Both the position numbers and the translations under genes were made by a program. DNA of 64,000 nucleotides from Halobacteriovoraceae bacterium (lineage in GTDB: Bacteria > Bdellovibrionota > Bacteriovoracia > Bacteriovoracales > Bacteriovoracaceae). Location of the stretch: contig PASN01000009.1 in assembly GCA_002711995.1 (NCBI GenBank), forward strand, positions 181,019-245,018. The letters are read 5' to 3'. Numbering within the stretch: position 1 is the stretch's first letter; the number at the start of each line of letters is the position of its first letter. A model generated the notes under the pieces. The model did not search any database, was not told where the DNA came from, and saw nothing but the letters and a program-made list of their open reading frames with translations. Shown here one piece after another: positions 35,181 to 44,156 of this stretch.

Positions 35181-35594
35181 ATGTCCAAGTATGCGGCTGG
35201 AAAAGAAGTGTTATCTTACTGTGGCAAATGTAAACTTACATTGTCCCATATTATCGTATCCATGAAAGATGTTAACACAATCGGAAAAGTTGAGTGTAGA
35301 ACCTGCAAAGGCACTCACGCTTATAAAGACCCTTCTTCCAAAACTAAAAAAGTAAGAAAGAAATCTTCTATTCCAGGTGGCAAATCAAAGTCCATGTCTG
35401 TTAACGATCTTTGGACTGAAGAATTAAGTAAGGCAAAAGGCAAGCCTAAGGCCTACACTATTAGAGAGAGCTTTGAAGTTGGTGATCTTGTAGATCACAA
35501 AAAGTTTGGTCCAGGAATTGTTCAAGACTTAGTTGACGGAAAGATTGAAGTTCTTTTCCAACATGAAATCAAAACACTAGTTCACAATAAATAA
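35181..35594 (+). CDS. Zinc-ribbon plus CarD/TRCF-like domain protein
   Basis: The 137-residue protein has an N-terminal zinc-ribbon pattern (CGKCKLTLSHI ... CRTCKGTH) and a basic linker. The C-terminal Tudor-like segment (FEVGDLVDHKKFGPGIVQDLVDGKIEVLF) matches the RNA-polymerase-interacting domain of CarD and transcription-repair coupling factor. It could touch the polymerase beta subunit through the C-terminal domain and nucleic acid or another protein through the ribbon. Start ATG follows AAGGAAATCT. Divergent from uvrC and closed by a terminator. Confidence 0.82.
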   Translation: MSKYAAGKEVLSYCGKCKLTLSHIIVSMKDVNTIGKVECRTCKGTHAYKDPSSKTKKVRKKSSIPGGKSKSMSVNDLWTEELSKAKGKPKAYTIRESFEVGDLVDHKKFGPGIVQDLVDGKIEVLFQHEIKTLVHNK

Positions 35595-35598
35595 AAAA

Positions 35599-35622
35599 GG
35601 GAGCTTAAGCTCCCTTTTTTTT
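35599..35622. terminator. Bidirectional rho-independent terminator
   Basis: GGGAGCTT and AAGCTCCC (35599-35614) form a perfect eight-pair palindromic stem, with eight T on the plus side and six A on the other. It can end both the CarD-like gene and the convergent glycine-rich gene. Confidence 0.92.
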
Positions 35623-35645
35623 ATATCTAATTTTTTTAAGTCAAT

Positions 35646-37370
35646 TTACCAACCAAAGCCCCAACCAGCATTAAGAGAGAATCCCACGTTACCTGGCGAG
35701 TATGGTGCGTAACCATAGGTACTCATTCCAGCTTGTCCCCCATAGCCATTAGACCATAGGTTTCTAGCAGATTGCTGATATGAATTTCCAAGAGCCGCTT
35801 GTTGTAAGTATTGATCTTGCATGAACGCCTGGTTGCTTCCAGCATAGCTTTGCTGAACATTTCCCCATCCAGCTGAGCCACCTCCCCAGCCTCCGGAACC
35901 ATTCCAATATGAACCAGCACCGTTCCCCCAAGGAGCTACACCTGCCCCAGCGTGTCCGCCAAAGTAAGGGTTGCCATACATACCACCGCCAAATCCACCT
36001 GCAGCTCCGGGAAATCCTCCCATGCCGCCTGGCATAGTTCCACCGAAACCGCCTCCAGGGAATCCACCGCCGAAGCCGCCGCCAATTCCGAGTTGAAATC
36101 CACCTCCCATTCCAGGAAATGAAACCTGTCCAGGACATGGCTGAGTAATACACATCATACCGCCACCAGCATAGCCTCCAGGGAATCCACCGCCGAAGCC
36201 TCCACCGCCGAAGCCGCCGCCTCCAGGGAATCCGCCGCCGAAGCCACCTGGGTATCCACCTCCAAGACCAATCTGCAGTCCAAATCCAGGTCTTGAGAAT
36301 GGATTACCATAGGGGTTTTGCATTCCATAAGGTCCATACATTCCACCCATGAAGCCAGGAGTGTATCCTGCGGAAAACCATGGGTTTCCATATCCGCCCA
36401 TGCCGTTGCCCATAAAACCACCTGCACCTCCAAAGGCACTTAACTGGTAGCCATTACAGCCTGGGATATTCATGTTGCCACCAAACTCTTGGTCAGGAAG
36501 GCCCTGATTAACAACATAATTACGTTGTGCCTGAACGTCAGCATAGTAGCCGTCGATATAGTTTGTTTGCATCATTCTACAGTTTTCAAATCCAGCCGTC
36601 GCGGCTCCGGCCCAAGCTTGGTTAGACCTTAAAAAAGCTTTTGATTGGGCTTTTACCCCCATGTATCCCATAACAGGAGGAAGAATCGCACCGGCAACTT
36701 CAGCGATCCCGCTAAGAGTGCCATATACACCGCCTCTATAAGATCCGCTTGAACAATCAACACAGTTCATGCCATCGCTATAGCTTGCCCTGATAATATT
36801 TGCATCATTTCCAATACACGCTTCTAAAGACTCGCCATAGCTGCATCTAAAAGAAATTCCACCTTCTCTGTGTATATATGTTCCAGTTCCATCTCTACGA
36901 CCGCTGCTTCCATCGCTACTCCCATCGGAGTCAAAACCAGGTAGACGAACCCAAACTCCGCCATCAAGCTTACACTTACTTCTATCTTCGCCACATAGCT
37001 TGTTGAACATATCAAGGTCAACCCAACCGAAGCCCTTTACTTCGAATTCACCACCGGTTGCATCTTTCAAAACCTGATCAGAATCTCTTCTTTCATAACA
37101 CCGAGTTTTCCAACCACCGATGAATGCCCCACTTCCTTCCGGAAACGCCGCCTCAACTTGAGCAACAGTAGCATCATCAGCGTTCTCACTTAGGGAACAC
37201 TTAACAGCGTGACACTCTCTTCGTTTGCCGTCCGGATCATCCACGGCCTCAACATCGTAGTCTCCACCCAGTGACTTACATCGTCCGATCAATTTATCGA
37301 CGACTTCCTCACCAGCGAATGCGGAATGAGACATAAATAATAACAACAGTAGTTGAATTCCCTTAAACAT
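35646..37370 (-). CDS. Secreted glycine-rich protein with cysteine-containing N-terminal domain
   Basis: The 574-residue precursor has a signal peptide ending in SAFA (about residue 19). Residues 25-300 contain many cysteines, several probably disulfide bonded, and an aspartate-rich stretch. Residues 310-550 are dominated by GGFGGGFPGG-type repeats with tyrosine and asparagine. Low-complexity glycine-rich tails occur in surface or matrix proteins; no enzyme motif is visible. It ends near a bidirectional terminator. Unknown function. Confidence 0.8.
   Translation of the reverse strand: MFKGIQLLLLLFMSHSAFAGEEVVDKLIGRCKSLGGDYDVEAVDDPDGKRRECHAVKCSLSENADDATVAQVEAAFPEGSGAFIGGWKTRCYERRDSDQVLKDATGGEFEVKGFGWVDLDMFNKLCGEDRSKCKLDGGVWVRLPGFDSDGSSDGSSGRRDGTGTYIHREGGISFRCSYGESLEACIGNDANIIRASYSDGMNCVDCSSGSYRGGVYGTLSGIAEVAGAILPPVMGYMGVKAQSKAFLRSNQAWAGAATAGFENCRMMQTNYIDGYYADVQAQRNYVVNQGLPDQEFGGNMNIPGCNGYQLSAFGGAGGFMGNGMGGYGNPWFSAGYTPGFMGGMYGPYGMQNPYGNPFSRPGFGLQIGLGGGYPGGFGGGFPGGGGFGGGGFGGGFPGGYAGGGMMCITQPCPGQVSFPGMGGGFQLGIGGGFGGGFPGGGFGGTMPGGMGGFPGAAGGFGGGMYGNPYFGGHAGAGVAPWGNGAGSYWNGSGGWGGGSAGWGNVQQSYAGSNQAFMQDQYLQQAALGNSYQQSARNLWSNGYGGQAGMSTYGYAPYSPGNVGFSLNAGWGFGW
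36000..36260. repeat. Imperfect tandem repeat coding for GGFGGGFPGG units
   Basis: Copies of a CCACCGCCGAAGCC-like unit recur with small variations, inside the glycine-rich secreted protein gene. Local GC is well above the window average because of glycine codons. Length variation between strains is to be expected. Confidence 0.75.
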
Positions 37371-37570
37371 AATTACTCACCTATAGAGTTAAATTTCTAT
37401 TTCTTGCTTAATAATCCCTATTAAACAAAACTCTTTGAGCTGGGAAAAATTTCCCTTTCAATATCTTGTCGGAAAGTTGGCCAAATTACTTAATGAAACT
37501 AAACCTTTGTAATTACTGAAAAATAGTACAAAGTTTGATTGGAATAGACGGAGAAGAGAGTGTTTGAAAT

Positions 37571-37597
37571 AAAAAAGGCCTCTTATTCTGAGGCCTT
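37571..37597 (-). terminator. Rho-independent terminator after the DUF507-like gene
   Basis: AAGGCCTC (37575-37582) and GAGGCCTT (37590-37597) form an eight-pair stem with a seven-base loop, followed on the minus strand by a T run. It lies just past the 37610 stop codon. Confidence 0.9.
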
Positions 37598-37609
37598 ATA
37601 TTCTAATTT

Positions 37610-38071
37610 TTATAGTTGCGGCTGGTGTGCTGACTTAGGGTTAAACCTTCTAATTGCAGCTACAAGAAATTCGATTAACTCATCATCAGAGCTGTAAACT
37701 TCCTCAACAGTGTCGCTTGTAAGCAAAAAGTCTTTAACTCTTTTAGCAATGTTGTGAAGAGACTCAACCATGTAGAGCCCGCCGATATTTTCACCCTGGA
37801 AAGATTTAATGATTTCTTTTCTAGCGTGGTTAAACATTTCAGTTTCAGTAATGTCTTCAGGTACTTCCTCTAAACCAAATTTTTCTTCAACTTCTTCAAT
37901 TGCTTGGTCGCGGATATCTTCATCAGTAGAAAAGCTTACACCTAATTCAGTTGCCAAAGCGTCAATGAGATCACTTCTCTTGTCCGCTTCATACTCTATT
38001 AAATCATCTTGCTTCAAGTGATTGATAGTGTGAGTGGCCAAAGCGGTAAGCGTGGTAAAATCAGTTCGCAT
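37610..38071 (-). CDS. DUF507-like protein
   Basis: A 153-residue acidic helical protein. The repeat-like N-terminal part (HTINHLKQDDLIEYEADKRSDL) and the second half suggest DUF507, a family of unknown function common in deltaproteobacterial lineages. I am unsure of the family name but confident that it is a gene: a separate terminator follows. Confidence 0.65.
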   Translation of the reverse strand: MRTDFTTLTALATHTINHLKQDDLIEYEADKRSDLIDALATELGVSFSTDEDIRDQAIEEVEEKFGLEEVPEDITETEMFNHARKEIIKSFQGENIGGLYMVESLHNIAKRVKDFLLTSDTVEEVYSSDDELIEFLVAAIRRFNPKSAHQPQL

Positions 38072-38164
38072 AAAAAGTGTCCTTTTTAAATTTTATTACA
38101 CCCCAGTCTACATCAATAGAAAGCAATACTACAACAATAATTGACTTTTTCTTTATTAATTTAG

Positions 38165-39736
38165 CTATTTGCCTAGCCGCTTTTTAATTCGATTCAATGC
38201 TTTCAACACAACGCTTCTTTCTCCAAGAAGAAAAAGCAAGAGTCCATAAACTAAAAACACACATGTAAAAGAAAAGGCGAGGTATGCGCACTTGCCATAA
38301 AAATTTAATTCGAAGTATGGAATCTTATTGTTAACAAACCACGTCATGCCGGCCGTGACAAATGCTGCCAAAAAGACCTTTAGAAGCCTTAAGTTCAAAA
38401 ATTCAAACAAGCTAACCTTTAAATCCTTGCTCATGATGAATGTCTGCGCGGAGGAGTTCAAAAACATGGATACTGTCGTACCTAAGGCCAACACCTCAAA
38501 TCCGTAAACAGGAACCAAGCTTACGCAAAAGACAATGTTAAAGATAATTGAAAAAATAGAGCAATAAACCGGCACCTTTTGACGGTCAATGGTGTAAAAG
38601 GCCGGAACAAGAATTTTATAAATGCCATAAAAAGGCAGTCCCAGCGCATACCACATCAACGCCTTGGAAGTCATAAGAGTTGATGTTTGATCAAACTCCC
38701 CCCTTTCAAATATTAGATGAACTATTTCCTGCGCAAATATTATTGAGATCACCATGGCCGGAAGAATGATCATCCAACCCGTAAGGTAGCTCCCTTTTAA
38801 AATATCCTTTGCTTCTTCGTCATTGTTTGCTTTCCAAGCGTTGGAAAAATGCACAAGGTTGGCGTTGCCAATAGATACGCTTAAAATACCTACCGGTAAT
38901 TGAAACAGTCTAAATGCATAGCTTAACCAACTTACCGCCCCAACGACTGTGCCGGTGGCAAGTATCGTATTAACAATCAAGTTGACCTGTGTCGCGGCAA
39001 ACCCGATAAGGCCTGGCCCTAAAAGTTTAATTACCTTTTTAGTCTTTGGATGAAGCCCACCTCCCAGTGCAGGCCCAAAACCATGCTTGATAATTAAAGG
39101 CACTTGGACAAGTCCTTGAACAAGGCCGCCTATAAAGACTCCAGCGCCTAATGCGTAAATTGCGGGATATCCATGGGAAGTCATCCATGCAGGAAGAGCG
39201 ATCATTGAGATGATCATCGTTACATTAAAAAACGCTGGTGCCAAAGCTGGGACAAAAAATACTTTTAAAGAATTAAGAGCTCCCATGAACAACGCAGCAA
39301 CAGAAACAAAGCACAGAAACGGCGCCATAATCCTTGTAAGGCCCACAGTGACCTCAAACTTCTCAGCGTCGCCCACAAATCCAGGGGCGAATACAGACAC
39401 AATTTCTGGCGCAAAATAAATGATCAACCCAGATATCGTTAAAGTCGTTCCTGTCAAAACCACTAACAACGACCAAAGAAGCTTTCTTGCGCTTTCAGCA
39501 CTCTGTTCTTTAGCTTCGATAAACGTTGGAACAAACGCCGCGGAAAATGCTCCCTCTGCAAAAAGATCCCTTAAAAGATTTGGAATTCTAAAAGCAACGT
39601 AAAAAGCGTCAGTCATGGAACTTGCTCCAAACATAAATGCAAGGACCTGTTCTCTCACAAGTCCAAATATTCTGCTGCAAAATGTGGCAAGCGCCATCTT
39701 TATTGATGAAAGTAATACTGCTTTGGATTTAGCCAA
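38165..39736 (-). CDS. murJ: MurJ lipid II flippase
   Basis: The 523-residue inner-membrane protein flips lipid II for peptidoglycan synthesis. The N-terminal signature FGLVREQVLAFMFGASSMTDAFYVAFRIPNLLRDLFAEGAFSAAFVPTF is nearly invariant in MurJ, and about 14 hydrophobic segments follow. It probably has its own promoter in the region upstream (39737-40047). Confidence 0.95.
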   Translation of the reverse strand: MAKSKAVLLSSIKMALATFCSRIFGLVREQVLAFMFGASSMTDAFYVAFRIPNLLRDLFAEGAFSAAFVPTFIEAKEQSAESARKLLWSLLVVLTGTTLTISGLIIYFAPEIVSVFAPGFVGDAEKFEVTVGLTRIMAPFLCFVSVAALFMGALNSLKVFFVPALAPAFFNVTMIISMIALPAWMTSHGYPAIYALGAGVFIGGLVQGLVQVPLIIKHGFGPALGGGLHPKTKKVIKLLGPGLIGFAATQVNLIVNTILATGTVVGAVSWLSYAFRLFQLPVGILSVSIGNANLVHFSNAWKANNDEEAKDILKGSYLTGWMIILPAMVISIIFAQEIVHLIFERGEFDQTSTLMTSKALMWYALGLPFYGIYKILVPAFYTIDRQKVPVYCSIFSIIFNIVFCVSLVPVYGFEVLALGTTVSMFLNSSAQTFIMSKDLKVSLFEFLNLRLLKVFLAAFVTAGMTWFVNNKIPYFELNFYGKCAYLAFSFTCVFLVYGLLLFLLGERSVVLKALNRIKKRLGK

Positions 39737-40047
39737 TGATCTGCCTTTTTAAAAAAATGTTAAAGCAAAGCCTAGGCCATGTAAATAATATTAAAAACTT
39801 ATGGATACCTTATGGCGCGCGCATTTCGCAGTTTCAAATCAAGGGGAAAGTTTTCATCACGCAAAGCGAATTAAAAAACGCTCAAGACCACGTCACAGAG
39901 CGTACTTTAAGAATTACACGCGCTTAGAAATTAACGCGCGCACGCCAAGTGCGCTTTGGCTCTGCCTTTCTAACATTTCCTCTTTCCCGCGCAAGAAATT
40001 GTTAACCTAAAACACGTGATACAGGGCTTCTACAAAGATATGCTTTA
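39737..40047. other. Intergenic stretch with GC-rich inverted repeats, no gene recognised
   Basis: About 310 bases between murJ and the structured leader. It carries alternating GCGCGC stretches (39813-39818 and 39935-39942) and a small inverted repeat GCCAA/TTGGC (39944-39960). Open frames cross it but have no ribosome site and unusual composition. It probably holds the murJ promoter and that of the leader RNA. A weak -35/-10 pair (GAAATT, 17 bases, GATACA at 40018-40023) could start the leader, but I would not rely on it. Confidence 0.4.
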
Positions 40048-40176
40048 CTTGGGCAGGATGCTGACAGTTGGGGCCCGCTAATCCATGGATGGAGTTTTGG
40101 CCCAACAACACACACCTAGCAGGATGCTAATTAACTTTTGGGATAGGAGATGCCCAAGACCAGAGACCAAGGAGGT
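40048..40176 (+). promoter_or_regulatory. Structured mRNA leader with multiple GGA-loop hairpins, candidate CsrA/RsmA target
   Basis: CTTGGGCA (40048-40055) pairs with TGCCCAAG (40151-40158). Inside, GTTGGGGCC pairs with GGCCCAAC around CCATGGATGG (40083-40092). Small hairpins present GGA in their loops: GCA-GGA-TGC (40053-40061), TAGCA-GGA-TGCTA (40117-40129) and GGGAT-AGGAG-ATGCCC (40140-40155). ACC-AAGGA-GGT (40166-40176) covers the ribosome site of the next gene. The ten-base GCAGGATGCT occurs twice. Some pairings exclude each other, which suggests switching. GGA in hairpin loops, with one at the Shine-Dalgarno, is the recognised pattern of CsrA binding. Confidence 0.6.
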
Positions 40177-40181
40177 TCGCC

Positions 40182-40526
40182 ATGTTTTTAGCCGTAGCTG
40201 TGGAGACACACAAACATCCTTCCAAAAAAACAGATTACAAAGTTTGGTACCTAGAAATAGGGCCTGACGGAAAGGTGCGAGGAGTCGGAGTCAAGACTAG
40301 AGAAGAGCTTGTTAAGAGCGTCTTTGAGAATTACAGAATTACAGGCAAGACACATTGGAGATGCTTTCAAAAGGACAGAGAGTCCTCTACTCCAATTGAA
40401 GTTTTTGACTTCATTGCCATGAACTCTTTTGAAAACACCCATTTTGGCAATTTGCCAACTCTCTGCGAGTTCCAAACAACTTTGGACTCGCTAAAGGCGA
40501 ACCTTGAGCTACGTTCTATAGCTTAA
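40182..40526 (+). CDS. Small protein of unknown function behind a structured leader
   Basis: The 114-residue cytoplasmic protein starts with MFLAVAVETHKHPSKKTDYKVWYLEIG. The ATG follows a strong AAGGAGG ribosome site that lies in a GGA-loop hairpin. Pattern suggests two or three beta strands and a helical C-terminus; cysteine occurs in CFQKD and LCEF. No family recognised. A hairpin follows at 40571. Its elaborate leader suggests tight post-transcriptional control. Confidence 0.75.
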   Translation: MFLAVAVETHKHPSKKTDYKVWYLEIGPDGKVRGVGVKTREELVKSVFENYRITGKTHWRCFQKDRESSTPIEVFDFIAMNSFENTHFGNLPTLCEFQTTLDSLKANLELRSIA

Positions 40527-40570
40527 AACCCTCCCCTCTTTTTTCCCACCTGGAATGAAGATCAGGACAA

Positions 40571-40605
40571 GGCCCGTGAATTCGGGCCTGCCTTTAATTT
40601 TGATG
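40571..40605 (+). terminator. Probable terminator after the 114-residue protein gene
   Basis: GGCCCG (40571-40576) and CGGGCC (40583-40588) form a six-pair stem with a six-base loop, followed by CCTTTAATTTTG. The T tract is interrupted, so it may be weak. Confidence 0.55.
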
Positions 40606-40767
40606 ATTTCTACCAGTCTAACACTCTTCAGAGCTTTTTGGCCAAGTTTATCAACCCCTTAAAAATAAAGGTTTTTTCAACCATTTCTTGGTTGCTTTCT
40701 CCTTGGATGGATATATCATTTTAGATGTTTGCAATTTGATTCATTTAAAACACAACAGGAGATATTT

Positions 40768-41718
40768 ATGTCAAAACCATTCATCGTAGTTTGCGACGGC
40801 ATGGACAAGAGCGTTTTTGAAGAGCTAAAAAACAATGACAACTTGGAAGTTCATCCCAGCCCTAAACTTACACAAGAAGAAATTAGAGAGCTTCTGCCGA
40901 AGGCCAACGGACTTGTTATAAGATCCGCCACAAAGCCCAACAAAGAATTTATAGACCAGGCCCCAAATCTAAAATACATAATCAGGGCAGGTGAAGGCAC
41001 TGACAATATTGACAAGGCTTACTGTCAAGAGAAGGGAATAAAAGTTTCCAACACACCAGGTGCCAACAACAACTCAGCAGCTGAGCACGCATTGGCACTA
41101 ATGATGACAGTGCTAAGAAAAACAGCAACGGCCAACGCTTCAATGAAAGAGGGAAAGTGGGAAAAATCTCAGTTCACAGGAAATGAGCTTTGGAAGAAAA
41201 CAGTTGGGATTATGGGCTTTGGCAGAATTGGTCAAATCCTTTGCAAAAGACTTCAAGGTTTCGAACCAAATGTTCTTTTCTTTGACCCGGGAGTGAAAGA
41301 ATCTGAATTCTCATATGCTAAAAAGGTCGACACCTTGGAAGAGCTTTTCACAAAATCGGACATTGTGTCTATTCACACTCCACTTCTTGACGCAACCAAG
41401 GGAGTGGTTAATTCAGAGCTTCTAGGAAAAATGAAATCTGACGCAATCCTTGTAAATGCGGCCAGAGGCAAAATTGTTAATGAGGACGATCTATACTCGG
41501 CCCTAAAAGAGGGTAAAATTAAAGCCGCAGGCTTTGATGTTTTTGCAAACGAGCCCCTTGAGAGTGAGAGCAAGCTTAAAGAGCTGGACAACATTGTACT
41601 TACACCACACTTGGGTGGAAGTACTGAAGAGGCCCAATTTCGCGTCGGAGAGATGGCAGCAAATCAAATGATTGAATTTTTCACAAACGACAACCTTTTA
41701 AATGAAGTAAAGGCGTAA
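40768..41718 (+). CDS. serA: D-3-phosphoglycerate dehydrogenase (short form)
   Basis: The 316-residue NAD-dependent 2-hydroxyacid dehydrogenase would oxidise 3-phosphoglycerate, the first step of serine synthesis. It shows the NAD fold GIMGFGRIGQILCKRL, the DAILVNAARGKIVNEDDL region, the catalytic arginine (LVNAARG), glutamate (ANEPLE) and histidine (LTPHLGGST). There is no ACT regulatory domain. I take ATG at 40768, behind CAGGAGATATTT, rather than the in-frame ATG at 40729. Close relatives use other hydroxyacids, so the substrate is likely but not certain. It precedes purA by three bases. Confidence 0.88.
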   Translation: MSKPFIVVCDGMDKSVFEELKNNDNLEVHPSPKLTQEEIRELLPKANGLVIRSATKPNKEFIDQAPNLKYIIRAGEGTDNIDKAYCQEKGIKVSNTPGANNNSAAEHALALMMTVLRKTATANASMKEGKWEKSQFTGNELWKKTVGIMGFGRIGQILCKRLQGFEPNVLFFDPGVKESEFSYAKKVDTLEELFTKSDIVSIHTPLLDATKGVVNSELLGKMKSDAILVNAARGKIVNEDDLYSALKEGKIKAAGFDVFANEPLESESKLKELDNIVLTPHLGGSTEEAQFRVGEMAANQMIEFFTNDNLLNEVKA

Positions 41719-41721
41719 CAA

Positions 41722-42990
41722 ATGAACTCTTTGGCAATAATTGGAGCACAGTGGGGAGACGAAGGTAAGGGCAAAATCACTGACCTCCTTGGAGAGAAGA
41801 CGGACTTGGTTGTTCGCTTTCAAGGTGGGAACAATGCAGGCCATACAATTATCGTTGATGAAGAAAAAATAGTTCTCCATCAACTCCCCTCCGGAATTTT
41901 GAGAGAGAATTGTGTTTCAGTTATTGCGCACGGAGTGGTCTTTGAACCGGAAGCATTTCTTGAAGAGCTCGCCAAGGTTGAGTCTAAGATTAAAGTTTCT
42001 CCAGAAAGATTAAAAATTTCTTTAAACGCCACAGTCATCACGACCTATCACAAAATTCTAGACGCTGCTCGAGAGGGCAAGAGCTCTAACAAGATTGGCA
42101 CAACAGGGAAAGGTATCGGTCCAGCTTATGAGGACAAAGCCGCTAGAAGAGCTTTAAAAGTTAAAGACCTGTTAAACAAAGAAGCTTTGCTAAAAAAGCT
42201 TAAAATTTCCATGGAAGAAAAAGGACACTTATTCAAAGAGGTCTATTCCGTCGAAGTGCCTTCTATTGAAGAGGAGGCCTTAAGACTTTTGGCCCTAGGT
42301 GATAAACTGGCTCCTTATATTACTGACACCTTTAGCTACTTAGATAAAGAAGCGCGCAGCGGGAAGAAAGTACTTTTCGAAGGCGCCCAAGGAGTGCTTT
42401 TAGATATTGATTATGGCTCCTACCCCTATGTCACTTCTTCCAGCACAAGTGCTGCGGGAGTTTTCACAGGAGCGGGAACGACCAATGGCCAAGTTGATGA
42501 GCGCCTTGGAATTGTGAAGGCTTACACCACCAGGGTTGGGGAAGGCCCGATGCCTACAGAGATTACTGATGCTATCGGAGTGGAGATTCAAAAGATAGGA
42601 AATGAATTTGGCGCAACCACCGGAAGAAAGAGAAGATGTGGGTGGCTAGACCTGCCCGCTTTAAAATACGCTGTCAAGGCCAGCTCACTAACCTCCTTGG
42701 CGCTAACCAAAGTTGATGTTCTTAGCGGGCTTAAAACCCTAAAGGTTTGCGAGGCCTATGAAATAAATGGCAAAACATATGACTGCGCTTTTCCAGGACT
42801 GGACCTTGAAGAGGCCACTCCGGTGTTAAAAGAGGTAAAGCCGTTTAATGATAAATTTGAAAGCGAGAGCTACACCTCTGAACTTCAAGAATACATTAAG
42901 TTAATAGAAGACGCTGTTGGCATTCCTGTTGGGATTGTTGCCTTCGGTCCAGAGAGAAAGCAGATTCACTTTAGAAAGTCTTACTTATAA
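41722..42990 (+). CDS. purA: Adenylosuccinate synthetase
   Basis: The 422-residue enzyme joins IMP and aspartate with GTP, the committed step to AMP. The N-terminal GAQWGDEGKGKITDLL and QGGNNAGHTI, GTTGKGIGPAYEDKAARR, EGAQGVLLDIDYGSYPYVTSSSTSAAG and TGRKRRCGWLDLPAL are all intact. It follows serA by three bases, so the two are co-transcribed. Confidence 0.97.
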   Translation: MNSLAIIGAQWGDEGKGKITDLLGEKTDLVVRFQGGNNAGHTIIVDEEKIVLHQLPSGILRENCVSVIAHGVVFEPEAFLEELAKVESKIKVSPERLKISLNATVITTYHKILDAAREGKSSNKIGTTGKGIGPAYEDKAARRALKVKDLLNKEALLKKLKISMEEKGHLFKEVYSVEVPSIEEEALRLLALGDKLAPYITDTFSYLDKEARSGKKVLFEGAQGVLLDIDYGSYPYVTSSSTSAAGVFTGAGTTNGQVDERLGIVKAYTTRVGEGPMPTEITDAIGVEIQKIGNEFGATTGRKRRCGWLDLPALKYAVKASSLTSLALTKVDVLSGLKTLKVCEAYEINGKTYDCAFPGLDLEEATPVLKEVKPFNDKFESESYTSELQEYIKLIEDAVGIPVGIVAFGPERKQIHFRKSYL

Positions 42991-43002
42991 AATAAGCTTG
43001 GC

Positions 43003-44013
43003 CTACCTGCTTGTCAGCTGGCAGGTCACGACTTTCATTTGATCTTCAATACTAAGATATCCAAATTCAGGTCCAATGACTGTGTTCTTCTTACTCTGAC
43101 AAAGGAAGGAAATTTCTTGATTTAAAGAAAGCAACTTTGAGTTAAGGTCATAGTACTTGGATAGTAAAATTGCTGAATTAAGTTCTAAATTTATATTGCC
43201 CGGAATGCCCGCTCTTGCAATGATTGACTCAAAGTTTAGCCTTGATGAATAAAGACTGAAGAACACACTCATTCGCTCAGTAAGAAGCTGCTCATGTACT
43301 TGTTTAGATAGGACTTCGGCAACTCTCTGTGCTATGAGCGCTCGGAGGCTGTTTTGGTTTAGAAAGATACTTCCACCTGGTACCAGGACAATCTTCTTGG
43401 ACTCTTTATAAAGTTCGCAAAGGTTTTCGTGTGGATACTCCTCACAAATCTCAGAGGCCAAGTAAAACCTTGGCTGAGTTTGGCCTAATCTTGCAGACTT
43501 TATGAGTTTTTGAAGAATAGAATCAAGAAAATGCTTAGCTTTATCACTGGCCCCAATATCTTGAAGAATCCTAATGTAGTCGTTTTTTACCTCTACTAAA
43601 ACTTCCTCAAACCTTTCTTCATACGTAGATGACACAAAGCTGGCCATTTTTGCAGCAACCAAACTTTCGCAACTATCTACAAAATGTGGAGATGCCTCTA
43701 GTTTAAAAAAGTCACCACAGCTCTTAACACTATAGAGCCCTGCTAATACTTTAATCCAAGAACTGGAACAATCTCTTTTCCAAGAGAAGTTAGCGCGCAC
43801 AGTGCCGTCTGAGAGCTTTTCAAAGTTCTGGCAAACCATCTCCATAAAGTCTCGGTCCTCCATTACAGCTTCAAACGCACGCTCTTTCACAATGCTAAAC
43901 CCTTCGTAGATGTCCAAGGAGGGGACCTCACAAAGTGTGTCCACTTTTTCACTACAAATATCTTGTGCCTGAGCCGCAACTGAAATAAGAAAAATGATGC
44001 TAATTATCTTCAT
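43003..44013 (-). CDS. Secreted protein of unknown function
   Basis: The 336-residue precursor has a signal peptide (MKIISIIFLISVAAQAQ). The mature protein is mainly helical with about ten cysteines, mostly in the first 200 residues, suggesting disulfides. No motif recognised. Convergent with purA. Confidence 0.7.
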   Translation of the reverse strand: MKIISIIFLISVAAQAQDICSEKVDTLCEVPSLDIYEGFSIVKERAFEAVMEDRDFMEMVCQNFEKLSDGTVRANFSWKRDCSSSWIKVLAGLYSVKSCGDFFKLEASPHFVDSCESLVAAKMASFVSSTYEERFEEVLVEVKNDYIRILQDIGASDKAKHFLDSILQKLIKSARLGQTQPRFYLASEICEEYPHENLCELYKESKKIVLVPGGSIFLNQNSLRALIAQRVAEVLSKQVHEQLLTERMSVFFSLYSSRLNFESIIARAGIPGNINLELNSAILLSKYYDLNSKLLSLNQEISFLCQSKKNTVIGPEFGYLSIEDQMKVVTCQLTSR

Positions 44014-44156
44014 GGCCCTATATTTTGCAATGAACGGGCCAGCTAAGGTTTATGAATTCAAGGATTTAGGGGGGCTGTAATGTTTAAACTTTCATCACTG
44101 TTTAAATTCTTTACAGCAGTGCCGACCTTTACCAGATCGGCAAGTAGGATTGATTA

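Noticed and set aside
39810-39880. GEMM-type c-di-GMP riboswitch (ACGCAAAGC string)
   Set aside because: Only the short ACGCAAAGC string is present; the paired GGCAAAC element and the second stem are missing.
39801-40010. 69-residue open frame upstream of the structured leader
   Set aside because: No ribosome site, odd composition and overlap with another frame; likely non-coding.
44121-44145. Terminator after the prepilin-like gene (GCCGA/TCGGC stem)
   Set aside because: Five-pair stem with a long loop and no T run on the minus strand.
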